Counted from the first letter of the stretch, positions 34,114 to 43,698 are shown. The stretch is DNA of 64,000 bases from Elstera cyanobacteriorum (GCF_002251735.1 NZ_NOXS01000035.1:128814-192813), one strand, 5' to 3'. The notes: generated from the sequence alone by a model not told the origin. Numbers and translations: made by a program.

Positions 34114-36812
34114 GCTGCCAGCGCCTTTTCAACGATCTCGGTCACGTCCTTCGACAGGCCAGGGGTTTTGCGGATGCGGTCGAGTTCGGCGCGCATCAAC
34201 CCTTGCCGGGCCGGGTCCATCTTCTTCCAAGGGGCCAGCGGCGCCACCAACCGCGCCGCCAGCTTGCCATTAAACCCATCGGTGGCAATCACTTGATCGG
34301 CAAGGAACCCGTAGCCCGACCCATCGAGCGCGTGGAACTGCGCCCGATTGCCTGTGGTAAAGCTGCCGACCAAAGCGCGCACCTTATTTGGATTCTTTGC
34401 GTCATAAGCGGGGTGGCCGAGCAGCGCCGTTACCTGCGCCAGCGTATCGGCGCGGCGCGAGAGGGCCTGCACCGTGAACCATTTATCCAGCACCAACGCA
34501 TCCTCGGCGAAATCAGCCTGGAAGGCTTCGAGGATCGCCGACCGCTCCGGGTGATCGGTATCGACCAGGGCGGTCAGCGCCGCCAGCCGGTCGGTCATAT
34601 TCCCGGCGGCTTTCGCCTGGTCTGCCGCCAGCGCGATAGCCGCGCTATTGCCGCCCGCCACCAGCAAATCGAGCGCGGTATTGCGCAACGCCCGCCGCCC
34701 GGCCGCCTCTGCCGTCGGTTGGAACGGACCCGTGTCGGTAAACCGCGCGATGATTTTCAGCAGATCATCGGCATAGCGGCGACCGATGGCGGTGCGCAGG
34801 GCATTGCGGGCGGCGTGCAGCCGATCCGGATAAACGACCGGAACCAGTTCCGCCAGATAGGCTTCGCCGGGTAGAGCTAGACAGAGCGCGGCGAAAGCCG
34901 GATCGGCCCCGGCCCCGACCGTTTCGCCAGTAAAGGGCGCGAGCGTCGCCGCGACTAGATTGGCCACCGTCTCCGGCAGATCGGTCCGCGCGGGGCCGAT
35001 AGAGGCCGGGTCAGCATCGGCGAGCAGCACGCGCGTCAACACGGTCTGACCGGCTTCCCAGCGGGCGAAAGCATCACTGTCATGGGCCGCGAGGGTAGCG
35101 AGTTCGGCGTCAGTCCAGGCACGTTCCAGCTTCACGGGTGCGGAGAAACCGCGCAGCAGCGACGGGATCGGCGCTTCCGCGACATTTACGAAGGTAAAAC
35201 TCTGCCGCACATCGCTAAGGCGCAGAACGCGGGTGCCCGCCTGCGCGGTCGCTTCGCCCGTAAGCTGGGTCGGCAGGGTTTGGCCATCGGCCGATAGCAA
35301 CCCCATCGCGATCGGAATCAGGAAAGGTTCCTTCACCGGTTGCCCCGGCGTCGGCGGGCAGGATTGGGTCATCGTCAGAGTATAGGTTTTTGTTTCGGTA
35401 TCATATTGATCGGTGACCCGCACCACCGGCGTTCCCGCTTGCGAATACCAGCGCCCGAATTGGCTAAGATCGACGCCATTGGCATCGGCCATCGCCGCGC
35501 GGAAATCATCGCAGGTGACCGCTTGACCGTCGTGGCGCTGGAAATACAGGTCCATCCCGCGCCGGAACCCATCGGCACCGAGCAGCGTATGGTACATTCG
35601 CACCACTTCCGCGCCCTTATTATAGACCGTTGCGGTATAGAAATTATTGATCTCAACGTAGGAGTCGGGGCGTACCGGGTGCGCTGTCGGCCCTGCATCT
35701 TCGGGGAACTGAACCGCCCGCAGACCGCGCACATTGCCGATGCGCTGCACCGCCGCTGAATTCATGTCTGCCGAAAACTGCTGATCGCGGAAAACCGTCA
35801 ACCCTTCCTTCAAGGAAAGCTGGAACCAATCGCGGCAGGTCACGCGGTTGCCGGTCCAATTATGAAAATATTCATGGGCGATAACTGCCTCAATCCCCTG
35901 ATAATCCAGGTCGGTCGCGGTCTGTGGATCGGCCAGAACATATTTGGTATTGAAGACGTTCAGGCCCTTATTTTCCATCGCCCCCATATTAAAATCGCCA
36001 ACCGCGACGATCATATAAATATCGAGATCATATTCGAGACCGAAGACTTGTTCGTCCCACGCCATCGAATGTTTCAGCGACATCATGGCATGCCCGGTCT
36101 TGGCGGCATCGGCGGCGCGGGTCCAGATTTCGAGATCGACCGTCCGCCCGCTGCGGGTGGTGAACCTATCGGCGGTTTTCACCAACTGCCCGGCAACCAC
36201 GGCGAAAAGATAGGCTGGCTTTGGAAACGGATCGTGCCAGACGGCAAAATGCTGACCACCGGGCATCGTTCCGTGTTCGATACAATTGCCATTGGCCAGC
36301 AGAACTGGGTAATCCGCCGCCGAGGCAATCAGCTTGACCGTATAGACCGACAGAAGATCGGGCCGGTCGAGCCAATAGGTGATCTTGCGGAACCCTTCCG
36401 CCTCGCATTGGGTGCACAGCATATCGCCGGAGGCATAGAGCCCCTCCAGCTCCAGATTCGCGCTCGGGTCGATGCTCACCCGGCTCACCAACTCCCCGGC
36501 AACGGGGGGATTGAGCAGTTCCAGCCCATCCGGTACCAGCCGGTAATCCCGCCCTTCCATCAGCGGTTCGCCCTCGAGGGTCAGGCTTTCCAGGGCGAGC
36601 TTGCCGCCGTGCAGGAGCAGGCTTTCCCCAGGCCGATACACGGCCTCGTCCCGCTCCAGCCGGATGCGCGCTTCAACGGTGGTTTTCTGCCGGTCGAGCC
36701 AAAAGGTCAGGCTGACGCTCGGCAGCCGGTAGAGCGGCGGGCGGTAATCGGCCAGCCGAGTCACGGTTTGCGTCGAAGCGGGCGGCAGGGCGGAAGAGTC
36801 GGCCACGGTCAT
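34110..36812 (-). CDS. pepN: Aminopeptidase N (M1 metallopeptidase)
   Basis: A 900-residue M1-family zinc peptidase removing N-terminal residues from peptides. The exopeptidase motif is GAMENKGLNVFN and the zinc site is HEYFHNWTGNRVTCRDW (HExxH variant HEYFH with the downstream Glu in LKEGLTVFRD). Length and the C-terminal helical repeats match E. coli PepN. An in-frame GTG/ATG region extends to 36833. I prefer the ATG at 36812 (MTVADSS), which has AAGGA immediately upstream, though the spacing is short. The stop overlaps the start of the O-antigen-ligase-like gene. Confidence 0.94.
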   Translation of the reverse strand: MTVADSSALPPASTQTVTRLADYRPPLYRLPSVSLTFWLDRQKTTVEARIRLERDEAVYRPGESLLLHGGKLALESLTLEGEPLMEGRDYRLVPDGLELLNPPVAGELVSRVSIDPSANLELEGLYASGDMLCTQCEAEGFRKITYWLDRPDLLSVYTVKLIASAADYPVLLANGNCIEHGTMPGGQHFAVWHDPFPKPAYLFAVVAGQLVKTADRFTTRSGRTVDLEIWTRAADAAKTGHAMMSLKHSMAWDEQVFGLEYDLDIYMIVAVGDFNMGAMENKGLNVFNTKYVLADPQTATDLDYQGIEAVIAHEYFHNWTGNRVTCRDWFQLSLKEGLTVFRDQQFSADMNSAAVQRIGNVRGLRAVQFPEDAGPTAHPVRPDSYVEINNFYTATVYNKGAEVVRMYHTLLGADGFRRGMDLYFQRHDGQAVTCDDFRAAMADANGVDLSQFGRWYSQAGTPVVRVTDQYDTETKTYTLTMTQSCPPTPGQPVKEPFLIPIAMGLLSADGQTLPTQLTGEATAQAGTRVLRLSDVRQSFTFVNVAEAPIPSLLRGFSAPVKLERAWTDAELATLAAHDSDAFARWEAGQTVLTRVLLADADPASIGPARTDLPETVANLVAATLAPFTGETVGAGADPAFAALCLALPGEAYLAELVPVVYPDRLHAARNALRTAIGRRYADDLLKIIARFTDTGPFQPTAEAAGRRALRNTALDLLVAGGNSAAIALAADQAKAAGNMTDRLAALTALVDTDHPERSAILEAFQADFAEDALVLDKWFTVQALSRRADTLAQVTALLGHPAYDAKNPNKVRALVGSFTTGNRAQFHALDGSGYGFLADQVIATDGFNGKLAARLVAPLAPWKKMDPARQGLMRAELDRIRKTPGLSKDVTEIVEKALAA

Positions 36813-36916
36813 ATCCTTGCAGCGGAGAAGCATCTGGCCATGACCATCCCAGAGCGGCGCGCAACCTGCAATCCCATCCCTCGCCTTTCCGGGGCCGGGG
36901 CGCTATTCTACCGCCT

Positions 36917-37228
36917 ATGCAGTTTCCGAAATCAGACCGTACCACCGCCCCTTCCCGCTCCGCCGAGGCCGCTGAAACGCTGGCCTTACAAGCGCTCGCC
37001 TGGATTGCTGCGGAACCGGAACGACTATCGGGGCTGATGGCGACCACAGGGCTTTGGCCCGACGAGGTGAAAACCCGCGCCGGCGATCCCGCCTTCCTGG
37101 GCGGTGTGCTCGATTATCTGCTGGCCGACGAAGCCCTACTGCTCGGCTTTTGCGGCGAGGCGGAGATTGCCCCGGAGACCCCCGCCCGCCTGCGCGTTGC
37201 CCTGCCCGGTGGGGCGGTCGAGGTCTAG
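36917..37228 (+). CDS. DUF3572 family protein
   Basis: A 103-residue acidic, helical protein with AEAAETLALQALAWIAAEPERLSGLMATTG (core ALQALAWIAAEPERL), GLWPDEVKTRAGDPAFLGGVLDYLLADE, matching the alphaproteobacterial DUF3572 family. No signal peptide or membrane segment is present. Its function is unknown. It is divergent from pepN with an 80-base shared promoter region. A GC hairpin (about 37263-37285) follows it, separating it from the transporter operon. Confidence 0.85.
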   Translation: MQFPKSDRTTAPSRSAEAAETLALQALAWIAAEPERLSGLMATTGLWPDEVKTRAGDPAFLGGVLDYLLADEALLLGFCGEAEIAPETPARLRVALPGGAVEV

Positions 37229-37371
37229 CCCAACTGTTCGTTGACGAACGCTGCATTCGTATGCCCCTGCGCTTTCTGCGGGGGCTGAGCGCGGCGGGCG
37301 GGCTTGTTCCCTGCGATATTGCGCCGCACTGTGCGGGCGACTTCGGCCCATAACCCTAAGGAAACGCCCGA

Positions 37372-38574
37372 ATGCGCCCTGCCCGTCTGCTGCTGCCGCT
37401 GGCCTTTGCCCTCGGTTCGCTCTCGGCCCATGCGGCCGACCCGATCAAGATCGGCGAGATCAACAGCTATACCGCCCTCGCCGCCTTCACCCAGCCCTAT
37501 AAAAAGGGCATCGAGCTTGCGCTGGAGGAAATCAACCGGGCGGGCGGCGTGCTTGGGCGGCCGCTGACCGTGGTTTTCCGCGACGATGGCTTTAAGCCCG
37601 CCGATGCCGCCCGCCACGCCGAAGAACTGGTGACGGCGGAAAAGGTCGATCTGCTGGCGGGCACTTTCTCCTCCGGGACCGGGTTGGCTGTCGCCGATTA
37701 CGCGACGCGGCAGAAGATTCTGTTCGTTGCGTCCGAGCCGCTGTCCGACGCCTTGGTGTGGGATAAAGGCTCCCGCTATGTTTTCCGCCTGCGCGCCTCC
37801 ACCGCTATGCAGGCCGAAATGCTGGCGGCAGAAGCGGCGAAACTGCCCGCCACCCGCTGGGCGACCGTCGCCCCGAATTATGAATATGGCACGGCTTTCG
37901 TTGCGGCTTTCAAACAAGCCTTGAGCACGAAGCGCCCCGACGTGCAATGGGTGGGCGAACAATGGCCGGCACAGGGCAAGCTCGATGCCGGGGCAACGGT
38001 GGAGGGGGTGGAAGCCGCCAAGCCCCAGGCGATCTTCAACGCCACCTTCGGGCCAGACCTCGCGCGCTTTGTGAAAGAAGGCAATAGCCGCGATCTGTTC
38101 AAGGGCCGCGCCGTAGTCAGCGCCCTGACCGGCGAGCCGGAATATCTCGATCCCCTGAAAGATGAAACGCCTGAAGGCTGGATCGTCACCGGTTACCCCT
38201 GGTCGCAGATCGATACGGAAGCACATCGAGCTTTCCGCACGGCCTATGAGGCGAAATTCAACGAAAGCCCGCGCTTAGGCTCGGTCGTCGGCTATACGAC
38301 AATCCAAACCATCGCGGCGGCGCTCAAAAAAGCTGGATCGACCGAGACGGAAAAGCTGATTGCCGCCTACCGGGGGTTGGACTTCAATAGCCCCTTCGGC
38401 CCGGCCAAATTCCGCGCGGGCGATCATCAATCGACGATGGGGGCCTTCGTCGGCAAGACGGCCCTAAAGGATGGGCGCGGGATTATGACCGATTGGCGCT
38501 ATATCGACGGCGCCAGCGTCCTGCCTAGCGAAGAGGAAGGCCGCCGCCGCCGCCCGGCGGAGGTGCAGAACTAA
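37372..38574 (+). CDS. Periplasmic binding protein of branched-chain amino-acid/amide ABC transporter
   Basis: A 400-residue type-1 periplasmic binding fold protein. The signal peptide RLLLPLAFALGSLSAHA ends near residue 22, then DPIKIGEINSYTALAAFTQPYKKG, ALEEINRAGGVLGRPL and FRDDGFKPADAARHAEEL. It captures the substrate for the LivH/M/G/F components that follow. The ligand could be a branched-chain amino acid, an amide or an aromatic compound, and the sequence does not settle it. A Pro/Arg-rich tail of unclear role ends the protein. Confidence 0.9.
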   Translation: MRPARLLLPLAFALGSLSAHAADPIKIGEINSYTALAAFTQPYKKGIELALEEINRAGGVLGRPLTVVFRDDGFKPADAARHAEELVTAEKVDLLAGTFSSGTGLAVADYATRQKILFVASEPLSDALVWDKGSRYVFRLRASTAMQAEMLAAEAAKLPATRWATVAPNYEYGTAFVAAFKQALSTKRPDVQWVGEQWPAQGKLDAGATVEGVEAAKPQAIFNATFGPDLARFVKEGNSRDLFKGRAVVSALTGEPEYLDPLKDETPEGWIVTGYPWSQIDTEAHRAFRTAYEAKFNESPRLGSVVGYTTIQTIAAALKKAGSTETEKLIAAYRGLDFNSPFGPAKFRAGDHQSTMGAFVGKTALKDGRGIMTDWRYIDGASVLPSEEEGRRRRPAEVQN

Positions 38575-38613
38575 CCGGGTGGGGGCAATGCCCCCAACGA
38601 GTAACGGACAGCG

Positions 38614-40470
38614 ATGATCGAAACCCTGCAAACTCTGCTGTTTATCCTGCTGAATGGGCTGGTCAGCGGCGGAGTTTTGTTTCTGATTGCGGCGGGGCTG
38701 ACGCTGATTTTCGGCGTCTGCCGCGTCGTCAATTTCGCCCATGGTAGCCTTGCCATGCTAGGGGCGTTCACAACCTACGCGCTGGTGCAGGTGGTCCCCT
38801 ATCCGGTAGCGATCCTGGGGGCGGTGGCGCTGGTCGCCCTCTTGGGGGCGGGGGTTGAGCGGGTCATCATCCGCCCGCTCTATGCCGCACCGGATTTGCT
38901 GCAACTGCTGGCAACCTTTGGACTGGTGCTGATCCTGCAAGACGTGGCGCTGGCGGTTTGGGGGCCGGAAGATTTGATCGGCCCGCGCTGGCCCGGCCTT
39001 TCCGGCTCGGTCACGCTGCTCGGGCGGCGCTATCCGCTCTATAATCTTTTCCTGATCGGCATGGCCGCCCTGGTCGCCCTGGGGCTGCACGGACTGATGA
39101 CGCGCAGTCGCTTTGGCATCTTGATCCGCGCCGCTACGCTGGATGCGCCAATGCTGGGGGCGCTGGGCGTCCGCGAAGATTTATTGCGCACCGGTGTCTT
39201 TGCCCTCGGCGCCGGGTTAGCCGCCCTCGGCGGTGCCCTGCTGCTGCCGCGCGACACGGCGACGCTGACGATGGATTTAACCCTGGTGGTCGATGCTTTC
39301 GTCGTTGTTGTGGTCGGCGGGCTGGGCAGCATCGGGGGCGCCTTTCGCGCGGCGCTGCTGATCGGGCTCGTGCAATCGGCGGCGCTGGTGATTTGGCCGA
39401 AGTCGAGCTTGGTGCTGCCGTTCCTCATCATGGCGCTCACCCTCTGGCTGCGGCCCCAGGGCCTTGGCGGTAAACCGCCGCCGCCGCCGGGACCGCCGCC
39501 GCTCGCCGACCGGGCGCCGCCGCTGCGGCCCTGGCCCCAAGCCTTGAAAACCGGGTTGGTCGCGCTCGTCACCCTCCTCACGGCAGCCCCCTTCTGGCTG
39601 GTCCTATTGCCCGGCGATTGGCGCGCTTATGGCCTGCTGCTGCTGACCGAAAGCCTGAGCCTCGGCCTATTCGCTCTCTCGCTGCACTGGCTGATCGGCA
39701 TGGGCGGGCTGCTGACCTTCGGGCAAGCGGCCTTCTTCGGTCTCGGCGCCTATGGCGTGGCGCTCAGCCTGCCGCCGCTGCGGATGGGACTGCCGGAGGA
39801 AGCGGCCCTGCTGGCGGCGCTGCTGGCCGGGGCAGGTATTGGCGGCCTCGGCGGGCTGATGGTTGGGGCGCTGGCGACGCGGCTGTCGGGGGTTTCGCTG
39901 GCGATGGTCAGCCTCGCGGTCGCCCAGGGGATATGGTCGCTAGCAATCCAAGCGAAGGGGCTGACCGGCGGCGACGATGGCATCCTCGGCCTTAGCCCGA
40001 GGGGATTTTTCGCCGACCGGGGACATTTTTATCTGCTGGCCTTGGCGCTAACCCTGGCCGTGGCGCTATGGGTCCGGCGGCAGAGTTTTGCGCCCGGCGG
40101 TGCCTTCTTGCGGGCGATGCGCGATCATCCCGGACGGGCCGCCGCCGCTGGCCTATCGCTGACCGGGCTGAAGCTGCGCGCGTTTCTGCTGGCGGGCGCA
40201 CTCGCCGGGCTGGCGGGCGGATTGACGGTGCTCACGCGCGGCACCGCGTTTCCGCAACTCGCCGCCCTGGGGCAATCGGTTGATGGGCTGGTGATGCTCG
40301 TGCTGGGCGGGCAGTTCTCGCTGCTCGGCGCGTTCGGCGGCGCGGCGCTGTTCCATACCCTGCACAGCGAATTGATCCGCGCGACGCCCTATTGGCGGGC
40401 GATCCTGGGCGCGGCCCTCCTAGCGCTGATCGGCGCCCGGCTGGTCTGGGCACGGAGGGAAGCGCGATGA
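38614..40470 (+). CDS. Fused LivH-LivM permease of branched-chain amino-acid type ABC transporter
   Basis: A 618-residue membrane protein joining the two permeases that are normally separate. Residues 1-285 are LivH-like (LIFGVCRVVNFAHGSLAMLG, LDAPMLGALGVREDLLR, VVVVGGLGSIGGAFRAALLIG). A proline-rich linker follows at about 286-311 (GGKPPPPPGPPPLADRAPP), and residues 312-618 are LivM-like (LGLFALSLHWLIGMGGLLTFGQAAFFGLGAY, shown in part, and MRDHPGRAAAAGLSLTGLK). Each half keeps its ATPase-contact loop. There is no frameshift or internal stop, so this is a true fusion. It overlaps livG by four bases. Confidence 0.92.
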   Translation: MIETLQTLLFILLNGLVSGGVLFLIAAGLTLIFGVCRVVNFAHGSLAMLGAFTTYALVQVVPYPVAILGAVALVALLGAGVERVIIRPLYAAPDLLQLLATFGLVLILQDVALAVWGPEDLIGPRWPGLSGSVTLLGRRYPLYNLFLIGMAALVALGLHGLMTRSRFGILIRAATLDAPMLGALGVREDLLRTGVFALGAGLAALGGALLLPRDTATLTMDLTLVVDAFVVVVVGGLGSIGGAFRAALLIGLVQSAALVIWPKSSLVLPFLIMALTLWLRPQGLGGKPPPPPGPPPLADRAPPLRPWPQALKTGLVALVTLLTAAPFWLVLLPGDWRAYGLLLLTESLSLGLFALSLHWLIGMGGLLTFGQAAFFGLGAYGVALSLPPLRMGLPEEAALLAALLAGAGIGGLGGLMVGALATRLSGVSLAMVSLAVAQGIWSLAIQAKGLTGGDDGILGLSPRGFFADRGHFYLLALALTLAVALWVRRQSFAPGGAFLRAMRDHPGRAAAAGLSLTGLKLRAFLLAGALAGLAGGLTVLTRGTAFPQLAALGQSVDGLVMLVLGGQFSLLGAFGGAALFHTLHSELIRATPYWRAILGAALLALIGARLVWARREAR

Positions 40471-41180
40471 AATGGGCGCTGGAAGCCGAGCGGATTTCCG
40501 CCAGTTGGGGCGCACGGGAAATCCTCGCCCCGCTGTGCCTGCGCCTTGCCCCGGGGGAGCGGTTGGCGGTGATCGGCCCGAATGGCGCTGGGAAATCCAC
40601 CCTCTTCGCCCGCCTGTGCGGACAGGTTCCCGTCGCGGGCGGCACACTGCGCTATTTCGAGGCACCGATGGCTAAGCTCACACCCGCCCGGCTGGCCCGG
40701 CTCGGCGTTGGGCGGGCCTTTCAAGTCCCAGCATTGTTCGAGTCGATGCGGGTTGCCGAAGCCGTAACCACCGCCGCCCAGGCCGCCCGGCGCGGGGCCG
40801 ATCCGGCGGCGGTCTTGACGCGGCTGGAGCTGACAGAGCGGGCGGAAACCCCGGCCCGGACCCTTGATCACGGCGACCGTAAACGGCTCGACCTCGCCCT
40901 TGCGCTCGCCACCGCGCCGCGCCTTTTGCTGCTCGACGAGCCGACGGCGGGGATGGCCAGCGGCGAGCGGGCCGCGCTCTACCGCCTCGTCTCAAACCTC
41001 GCGGCTGACGGGGTGGCTGTGCTGTTCACCGAACATGATATGGACGCGGTTTTCGCCCATGCGGATCGGATCGCCGTGCTGCACCAGGGCCGCCTGATCG
41101 CCGAGGGGCTGCCCGCCGCCATCCGCGCCAATCCAGAGGTGCAGGCGGCCTATCTCGGGGGTCTAAATGCTGACGCTTGA
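40467..41180 (+). CDS. livG: ABC transporter ATPase LivG type
   Basis: A 237-residue ATPase for the fused permease. Walker A is GPNGAGKST, Walker B LLLLDEPTAGMA, with FTEHDMDAVF following. The signature motif is unusual, TLDHGDRKRLDLALALA, where LSHGE/GDQRRLEIARAL is expected. His-Gly is kept, as in many LivG proteins. The start at 40467 is fixed by the ATGA overlap with the permease, although the frame is open to 40392. The last 14 bases overlap livF. Confidence 0.93.
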   Translation: MKWALEAERISASWGAREILAPLCLRLAPGERLAVIGPNGAGKSTLFARLCGQVPVAGGTLRYFEAPMAKLTPARLARLGVGRAFQVPALFESMRVAEAVTTAAQAARRGADPAAVLTRLELTERAETPARTLDHGDRKRLDLALALATAPRLLLLDEPTAGMASGERAALYRLVSNLAADGVAVLFTEHDMDAVFAHADRIAVLHQGRLIAEGLPAAIRANPEVQAAYLGGLNADA

Positions 41181-41874
41181 CCGCCTCACCCTCGGTTACG
41201 GCGGCCAGCCGGTCTTGACCGATGTCTCCCTAAGCCTGCCTGACGGCGCCGCCCTGGCGCTGCTGGGCCGCAACGGTGCGGGAAAATCGACACTGATGAA
41301 GGCGATCATCGGCCTGATCCCCGTCCAGGCCGGACGCATTCTGTGGCGGGGAGAAGAGATCACCCGGTGGCCGCCCTTCCGCCGCGCCCGCGCCGGGATT
41401 GGCTACGTGCCGGAGGAGCGGCGGATTTTTGCCGATCTGACCGTTGCCGAAAATCTCGCGACCGGCCTGCGCCCGCCCGACCCAGCCTCCCCCCTGCCGC
41501 CCTGGGATATTCCGCGCGTCCTCGGCCTTTTTCCGGCGCTTGGTCGGTTGCTCGGCCAGCGCGGCGGCGCCATTAGCGGCGGCGAAGCGCAGATGCTGGC
41601 GATTGCCCGCAGCCTGCTGGGGCAACCCCGGCTGCTGCTGCTCGATGAACCGGCGGAGGGTCTCGCGCCGCTGATCGTGCAAGATATGGTCGAGGCAATC
41701 AAACTGATGAATGCTGCAGGGCTGACGCTGCTACTGTCCGAACAAATGCTCCCCGTCGCCCGCGCCTGTGCCTCCACCGCCCTACTGCTGGGCGGCGGCG
41801 CGGTTCAGGCAACGGGGGCAACTGAGACGTTGCTTGCCGATCAGGGGCTGACGGAGCGGTGGTTGGGGGTGTAG
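41167..41874 (+). CDS. livF: ABC transporter ATPase LivF type
   Basis: A 235-residue ATPase, the second of the importer. Walker A is GRNGAGKST, GYVPEERRIFADLTVAENL is characteristic of LivF, the signature is ISGGEAQMLAIARSL, and Walker B is LLLLDEPAEGLAP. It overlaps livG by 14 bases. Only ten bases separate it from the convergent rhodanese gene. Confidence 0.94.
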   Translation: MLTLDRLTLGYGGQPVLTDVSLSLPDGAALALLGRNGAGKSTLMKAIIGLIPVQAGRILWRGEEITRWPPFRRARAGIGYVPEERRIFADLTVAENLATGLRPPDPASPLPPWDIPRVLGLFPALGRLLGQRGGAISGGEAQMLAIARSLLGQPRLLLLDEPAEGLAPLIVQDMVEAIKLMNAAGLTLLLSEQMLPVARACASTALLLGGGAVQATGATETLLADQGLTERWLGV

Positions 41875-41884
41875 CCCCCTCCCC

Positions 41885-42307
41885 CTAGCTCTGTCGCCAG
41901 GGCAGCCCTTCCGCCTTCCACCCCGCAAGGCTGCCGCGATGGCGTTCGGGGTCCAGCGGGCCTTCAAAACCCCCAGCGATATTATAGCAGGGGCCGAAGC
42001 CCGCCGCCGTGAGGGCTTTGGCGGCGGCAAGGCTGCGCACGCCAGAGCGGCAGAGCAGATAGACGCTTTGGCCGGGCTTCAGCCCTTGGGCCTCCGCCTC
42101 CGCGATAAAGGCCGGGTTTTGACTGCCGTCTGGCCAGGTCTGCCAGGCGACCGTCAGCACCAATTTCCCCAGTGGCGCCACGTCGGGCAGGCCGACATAG
42201 GCCCATTCGGCGGGGGTGCGCACGTCGATCAGAATTGCAGCAGGATCGCCCTTCAGGGCCGCCCAGGTTTCTTGCGGCGATACATCGCCCGCGTAATCGC
42301 TCATCAC
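41885..42307 (-). CDS. Rhodanese-like sulfurtransferase
   Basis: A 140-residue single rhodanese domain. ILIDVRTPAEWAYVGLPDVA lies at the N-terminal half, and the active-site loop LLCRSGVRSLAAAKAL contains the catalytic cysteine. No signal peptide, so it acts in the cytosol. It lies eight bases downstream of metZ and therefore under the same SAM-II riboswitch, suggesting that it handles sulfane sulfur or sulfide for homocysteine synthesis. An alternative start is the next codon (MSDYAGD, 42304). Confidence 0.92.
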   Translation of the reverse strand: MMSDYAGDVSPQETWAALKGDPAAILIDVRTPAEWAYVGLPDVAPLGKLVLTVAWQTWPDGSQNPAFIAEAEAQGLKPGQSVYLLCRSGVRSLAAAKALTAAGFGPCYNIAGGFEGPLDPERHRGSLAGWKAEGLPWRQS

Positions 42308-42315
42308 GTCGCTCC

Positions 42316-43518
42316 TTAAGCGTGGGCCGCAGCGGCGGCGAGGCCGCGCGCGATATCGGCTTGCAGGTCTTTCACGCTTTCCAGCCCGACCGAGAGGCGC
42401 ACCAGACCTTCCGTGATCCCCATTGCCGCCCGGTCTTCTTCCGGCATAGCGCGGTGGGTCGTCGTCATCGGGTGGGTAATGAGGGATTTAGCGTCGCCGA
42501 GGTTGTTCGAAATATCAATGACCTGCAACGCATCCATAAACGCCCAGGCCGCCTTACGCCCGCCCTTCAGTTCAATCGCCAGCAGCGTGCCGCCGCGCGT
42601 CATTTGGCGCTTCGCCAATTCATACTGCGGGTGGCTCTTGTGATGCGGGTAGAGCACCTGGGCGACGGCCTTATGACCGTAAAGCTGATCGGCCAAGACT
42701 TCCGAGGTGTCGCAGGAGCGGTCAACGCGCAGGGAGAGGGTTTCGAGGCCCTTCAGCAGCAACCAAGCGTTAAAGGGGCTGAGGGCCGGGCCGGTATGGC
42801 GCAGGAAGGGTTGCAGATCGTCGGTACAGAAGGCCGCCGCCCCCAGCACCGCGCCGCCGAGGCAACGGCCCTGACCGTCGATATGTTTGGTCGCCGAATA
42901 GGTAACGATATCCGCCCCAAGCTCCAGCGGCTTTTGCAGCAGCGGCGTCGCAAAGACGTTATCGATCACCAGCTTGGCGCCGACGCTATGGGCAAGATCG
43001 GCCACGGCCTTAATGTCGATCAGCGACAGGGTGGGATTGGCCGGGGTTTCCATAAAGAAAACCTTGGTATTCGGCTGGATCGCTGCTTCCCAGGCCGTCA
43101 GGTCCGCCCCATCCACGAGGGTCGCGGTCACGCCCCATTTCGGCAGAAGCTGGGTCAGGATCACATGGCAGGAGCCAAAGAGCGCGCGCCCGGCAACGAT
43201 ATGGTCGCCCGCCTTCACGCTGGCCGCCAGGGCGGCGAAGACCGCCGCCATGCCGCTGGCGGTGCCGTGGCAGGCTTCGGCCCCTTCCAGCAGGCGCAGG
43301 CGCTGTTCGAAGAGTTCAAGCGTCGGGTTGCGGTAGCGGGAATAGACGAAACCCGGATCATCGCCGGTAAAGCGCGCTTCAGCTTGCGCGGCGCTTTCAT
43401 AGACGAAACCGGAGGTCATATAGATAGCCTCAGACGTTTCGCCGTAATTAGAGCGCGTTAGCGCCCCACGCACCAGCAACGTATCGAGATGATCCGGGGA
43501 ATTCGAATAATCGCTCAT
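42316..43518 (-). CDS. metZ: O-succinylhomoserine sulfhydrylase
   Basis: A 400-residue PLP enzyme of the Cys/Met metabolism family, forming homocysteine from O-succinylhomoserine and sulfide. Visible motifs are YSRYRNPTLELFEQRLRLLEG, the cofactor-stacking region GTASGMAAVFAAL, FMETPANPTLSLIDI and the Schiff-base lysine in TYSATKHIDGQGR. AGGAG precedes the ATG at 43518. The upstream leader carries a SAM-II riboswitch, tying expression to methionine/SAM supply and supporting MetZ over cystathionine synthase or lyase. Confidence 0.94.
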   Translation of the reverse strand: MSDYSNSPDHLDTLLVRGALTRSNYGETSEAIYMTSGFVYESAAQAEARFTGDDPGFVYSRYRNPTLELFEQRLRLLEGAEACHGTASGMAAVFAALAASVKAGDHIVAGRALFGSCHVILTQLLPKWGVTATLVDGADLTAWEAAIQPNTKVFFMETPANPTLSLIDIKAVADLAHSVGAKLVIDNVFATPLLQKPLELGADIVTYSATKHIDGQGRCLGGAVLGAAAFCTDDLQPFLRHTGPALSPFNAWLLLKGLETLSLRVDRSCDTSEVLADQLYGHKAVAQVLYPHHKSHPQYELAKRQMTRGGTLLAIELKGGRKAAWAFMDALQVIDISNNLGDAKSLITHPMTTTHRAMPEEDRAAMGITEGLVRLSVGLESVKDLQADIARGLAAAAAHA

Positions 43519-43592
43519 CGCACCACTCCTGCCTTATTCGGCTCGATTAAAATTCGACCGGCAGGTGTTCGCGGGGGACAGCCCGAGCGCAC

Positions 43593-43652
43593 GACCTTTT
43601 AGCGGGTTATTTAACGTGGCCGCAAGCCGGTCGGCTCAAATCACCACGATGG
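43593..43652 (-). ncRNA. SAM-II riboswitch (metA motif) in the metZ leader
   Basis: On the minus strand the conserved blocks occur in order: CGTGGTGATTTG, then AGCCG and CGGCT, TTGCGGCCACGTTAAATAA and CGCTAAAAGG. The CGTGG and CCACG segments form the P1 helix, and the GCTAAAAGG block closes the pseudoknot. The core spans 43595-43649, about 76 bases before the metZ start. This class binds S-adenosylmethionine and in alphaproteobacteria represses methionine biosynthesis genes, usually at translation. No terminator hairpin lies between it and the gene. Confidence 0.93.
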
Positions 43653-43698
43653 TTTTTAGCTCTATCCCTCAAAGGGGCGCGGCGTCAAGGGGGGTTCG

